A stretch of DNA of 64,000 nt, taken from NCBI RefSeq assembly GCF_002101815.1, contig NZ_LQPM01000004.1, positions 1 through 64,000 of the forward strand. The letters are read 5' to 3'. This DNA comes from Mycobacterium paraense. Its GTDB lineage: Bacteria; Actinomycetota; Actinomycetes; Mycobacteriales; Mycobacteriaceae. Below are positions 61,739 to 64,000 of this stretch, piece by piece (positions within the stretch are counted from its first letter, which is position 1; every line of letters starts with the position of its first letter). Under the pieces are notes generated by a model. It ran no database searches. It was not told where the DNA came from and saw nothing but the letters and a program-made list of their open reading frames with translations. The position numbers were made by a program, and so were the translations under genes.

Positions 61739-63202
61739 GTGACGTTGCGCGATGCGGCGCCGACCAGCCGCGCGATGGTGGTCGCGGTGATGGTGTCAAT
61801 GGTCGCGTTCCTCGACTCCACCGTGGTCAACCTGGCGTTGCCGGCCACCGAGCATGACCTCGGCGGCGGGCTGGCGCTACAGCAATGGATCGTCGACGGC
61901 TACCTCCTGGCGATGGCGGCCGCGATTCTACCCGGCGGGTCCATCTCTGACCTGTTCGGGCGCGTTCCGGTTATGCGGTTCGGGCTCTTAGCTTTTGGGA
62001 TGGGCTCCGTTCTGGCGGCGGTGGCGATCTCGCCGCCGATGCTGATCGTCGCGCGCCTAATCCAGGGCCTGGGTGCGGCATTCCTCGTGCCCGGTTCACT
62101 GGCGCTGATCAACACGGTGTTCGACAAAGCGCACCAGTCGGCGGCGATCGGCGTCTGGACCGGGTGGACCGGAACCGCCTTTGCCTTGGGCCCGTTGCTG
62201 GGCGGAATGGCCGTCGATTTCCTGGGTTGGCGTTGGATTTTCGTGATGTCCGCGATCCCCATGGCAGTCGGATATGCGCTGACCTTCTGGCTGTGTCCGA
62301 TGCGGGGTCGGGTCGAGGGCGCCCGCGTCGATGCTGTGGGTGTGGGTCTATCGGCGGTAGGGCTCGCCGCGACCGTGTACGCGCTGATCGAATCGCAATG
62401 CGACGGCTGGACCGCCCCGATAGTCATCACACCGTTGGTGACTGGAATGGCCGCGCTGGCCGGCTTCGTAAGCTGGCAGCGCCGCAGCAAGCACCCGATG
62501 CTTCCGTTGCCGCTGTTCACCTTTCGCAATTTCGCTGCCGCAAACCTCGTCACCGCATTCGTCTACGGCGCGTTGACCCTGGGTTCGCTGGCCATCACGC
62601 TCTACACCCAAGAAGTCGGCGGCTACTCAGCCACCGCGGCCGGACTGGCCACCCTGCCGATCCCGGCGCTGTCGTTCGCGTTCGCCCGTCATGTCGGCCG
62701 CGTCGCCGCGCGGGCGGGACCACGCGCGTTCCTGATCGCTGGCCCCGCCCTGGCGGGGATCGGGCTGCTGCTGATTCGTCCAAAACCCACTGGATTCCAC
62801 GCAATCATCGACCTCGTCCCCGGCATGACCGTGCTGGCCATCGGACTGGTTGCGACGATCACACCGCTGACGTCGGTAACGCTTGCCTCGGTGCCAACCG
62901 AATACAGCGGCCTGGCGTCGGCGGTCAACAATGCCGTTTCGCGGCTGGCCGCGCTGATGTCCATCGGGTTTCTGGGCCTGATCAGCGCCGGCGCCGCGAG
63001 CGCCGCCGGGTTCGCCCACGTGTTAGAGGTGAGCGCCGCACTATTCGTCCTGGGCGCGTTGTGCGCCGCGCTGTTGATAAGGAATGTTCCTGCCGGGCGC
63101 CAACAGGTGCCCTGCGACATCGCGGCGTTGTGCCGCGACCGGCCCGGTGTGCTACCGGCCCTGGCCAGCAGCCCTTCGGCCGCGACCGAACATCGGTACT
63201 GA
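61739..63202 (+). CDS. MFS drug exporter, DHA2 (14-helix) family
   Basis: The 487-residue protein (GTG 61739) has about 14 membrane helices. Helix 1 reads VAFLDSTVVNLALPA (the D-x-T-V-V-N-x-A-L-P motif of DHA2 exporters), the loop 2-3 motif is GGSISDLFGRVPVMRFG and helix 5 carries WTGWTGTAFALGPLLGG (motif C, typical of antiporters). The last ~35 residues are cytoplasmic. It likely exports toxic compounds by proton exchange. It ends the redox-enzyme run. Confidence 0.87.
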   Translation: MTLRDAAPTSRAMVVAVMVSMVAFLDSTVVNLALPATEHDLGGGLALQQWIVDGYLLAMAAAILPGGSISDLFGRVPVMRFGLLAFGMGSVLAAVAISPPMLIVARLIQGLGAAFLVPGSLALINTVFDKAHQSAAIGVWTGWTGTAFALGPLLGGMAVDFLGWRWIFVMSAIPMAVGYALTFWLCPMRGRVEGARVDAVGVGLSAVGLAATVYALIESQCDGWTAPIVITPLVTGMAALAGFVSWQRRSKHPMLPLPLFTFRNFAAANLVTAFVYGALTLGSLAITLYTQEVGGYSATAAGLATLPIPALSFAFARHVGRVAARAGPRAFLIAGPALAGIGLLLIRPKPTGFHAIIDLVPGMTVLAIGLVATITPLTSVTLASVPTEYSGLASAVNNAVSRLAALMSIGFLGLISAGAASAAGFAHVLEVSAALFVLGALCAALLIRNVPAGRQQVPCDIAALCRDRPGVLPALASSPSAATEHRY

Positions 63203-63357
63203 TGGAAAGCACTGCAACCGAGCGGTTTGACGCCGGCGAGATGGACGCTGCTCGGGCAGCGCCTGGGGCTGACGGCCACCGCGGGAATCAACTCGACCGC
63301 AATCGCGTTTGGGAATCCCGTGTCAGCAGATTTGAGAGCCGGTAGGCGGGAGGCACG

Positions 63358-63783
63358 GTGTTGAGGCTTCTCAGGCGTGCGTGGGTTCCGCTGGTGGTGG
63401 TCGTGGCACTGATTATTGGTGGCGTCGCAGTGTCCCGCCTGCATGGCGTCTTCCCAGGGCCCGGCGTGGCGAAGCCCGATCCGCGGGACGCGACGCCGCC
63501 GTACGCGGCGAAGACCGCGGTCTACGAAATCCTGGGACCCCCCGGGACGACCGGCGTCGTCAACTGGATGGATGCCGACGCGCAACCGCAGAAGGCGAGT
63601 TTCACCACGTTGCCGTGGTCGCAGACCATCGTCGCCGAGATGCCCGGCATCTTCGCCTACGTCGTTGCGCAAGGTGACAGCCCCTCCATCGGCTGCCGGA
63701 TCACCGTCGACGGCAAATTGGTCGATCAACACCAGGTCAATACGCGTGATGCGCAGGTTTCCTGTTTGGACAAATCCGCATGA
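63358..63783 (+). CDS. mmpS: MmpS-family membrane accessory protein
   Basis: GTG 63358 follows GGGAGG. The 141-residue protein has one N-terminal membrane helix (AWVPLVVVVALIIGGVAV) and an extracytoplasmic beta domain (YEILGPPGTTGVVNWMDADAQ, WSQTIVAEMPGIFAYVVAQGD, SIGCRITVDGKLVDQHQ). This is the MmpS4/5 pattern; MmpS proteins assist MmpL exporters of lipids or siderophores. It overlaps mmpL by 4 bp (ATGA). Confidence 0.9.
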   Translation: MLRLLRRAWVPLVVVVALIIGGVAVSRLHGVFPGPGVAKPDPRDATPPYAAKTAVYEILGPPGTTGVVNWMDADAQPQKASFTTLPWSQTIVAEMPGIFAYVVAQGDSPSIGCRITVDGKLVDQHQVNTRDAQVSCLDKSA

Positions 63784-64000
63784 CCGACGACACCATGACC
63801 GACGACGCCAGCGACACGGACGAAATCCCCGTCGCCCAGCCCGCCGGCGTCGAGCGGAGACCCCGTGTGGCCCGCACCATCCGGATCCTGGCGCTGCCGA
63901 TCGTCGTGTTTTGGCTGCTGATCGCGGTCGGCGTCAACGTCTTCGTCCCGCAGTTGGAGAAGGTTGCCGAGGACGTCTCGGTGCCACTTTCGCCCTCCGA
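63780..64000 (+). CDS. mmpL: MmpL-family RND exporter, N-terminal part (runs off the right edge)
   Basis: ATG 63780 overlaps the mmpS stop. The 73 visible residues have an acidic N terminus, then RTIRILALPIVVFWLLIAVGVNVFVPQLEKVAED, the first membrane helix and start of the periplasmic porter domain of MmpL proteins. The subtype cannot be settled from this part. Confidence 0.85.
   Translation, partial: MTDDTMTDDASDTDEIPVAQPAGVERRPRVARTIRILALPIVVFWLLIAVGVNVFVPQLEKVAEDVSVPLSPS

Noticed and set aside
1..64000. CRISPR arrays or phage structural genes
   Set aside because: No regularly spaced identical repeats with unique spacers and no capsid, terminase or integrase motifs were seen; the only spaced repeats are those at 20232-20318.

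Overview
This window is high-GC actinobacterial DNA with GTG starts, ATGA/GTGA gene overlaps and several mycobacterial hallmark families (MmpS/MmpL, UspABC, NDMA-type alcohol dehydrogenase, LAL regulators). The first 19.5 kb follows, in inverted order, the gene order I know from M. tuberculosis Rv2327 down to Rv2313c, so the source is a Mycobacterium, probably a slow grower. Naming the species would be a guess.

Region 1 (1-19.5 kb) is conserved core: the 5' end of an FHA protein, a MarR regulator, an ECF-type transporter (S-like domain fused to two ATPases, plus EcfT), an SRPBCC protein and a sulfatase, an alpha/beta hydrolase, an AsnC regulator divergent from an arginine/ornithine operon (ddaH-rocD-rocE-universal stress protein), the uspABC sugar importer, tldD/tldE, an AhpD-like protein and a small secreted peptide.

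A tRNA-Met(CAT) at 20139-20212 marks the switch to accessory DNA. Just after it are four copies of an 18-bp repeat that resemble an IS21-type transposon end, without a transposase. Region 2 (20.3-39 kb) is catabolic. One block has a haloacetate-dehalogenase-like enzyme, a tartronate-semialdehyde-reductase-like enzyme, a frameshifted hydrolase, an epoxide-hydrolase-like gene and two AraC-type regulators; the two hydrolase operons share a 75-bp promoter/operator. A second block is a TetR-centred divergon: CoA-transferase, ferredoxin, alcohol dehydrogenase and limonene-epoxide-hydrolase-like gene to the left; P450, amidohydrolase, aldehyde dehydrogenase and CoA-transferase to the right. Both arms carry the same operator. 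The gene set reads as hydroxylation of an unknown substrate, oxidation to an acid and CoA activation.

Region 3 (39-64 kb) looks like a redox/electrophile stress island: SDR, MsrB, MsrA, a SigH-like sigma factor with a Cys-bearing N-terminal extension, a 19-Cys four-helix-bundle protein, a DUF421 protein, a DUF417 (RclC-like) protein, three large ATP-dependent LuxR regulators (two of them tandem paralogues), two quinone-oxidoreductase-like MDR proteins, a disulfide reductase, RidA, a nitroreductase, an MFS exporter and the start of an mmpS-mmpL operon. Its most striking feature is a composite 41-42 bp element, TCACCCGGGTGA, then 10-11 nt, then GGGTGA-N7-TCACCC, found eight times between 39.07 and 56.02 kb. 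Every copy is intergenic and lies upstream of a gene in matching orientation. I do not recognise it as a described mycobacterial operator; it is the best candidate here for an undescribed regulatory system.
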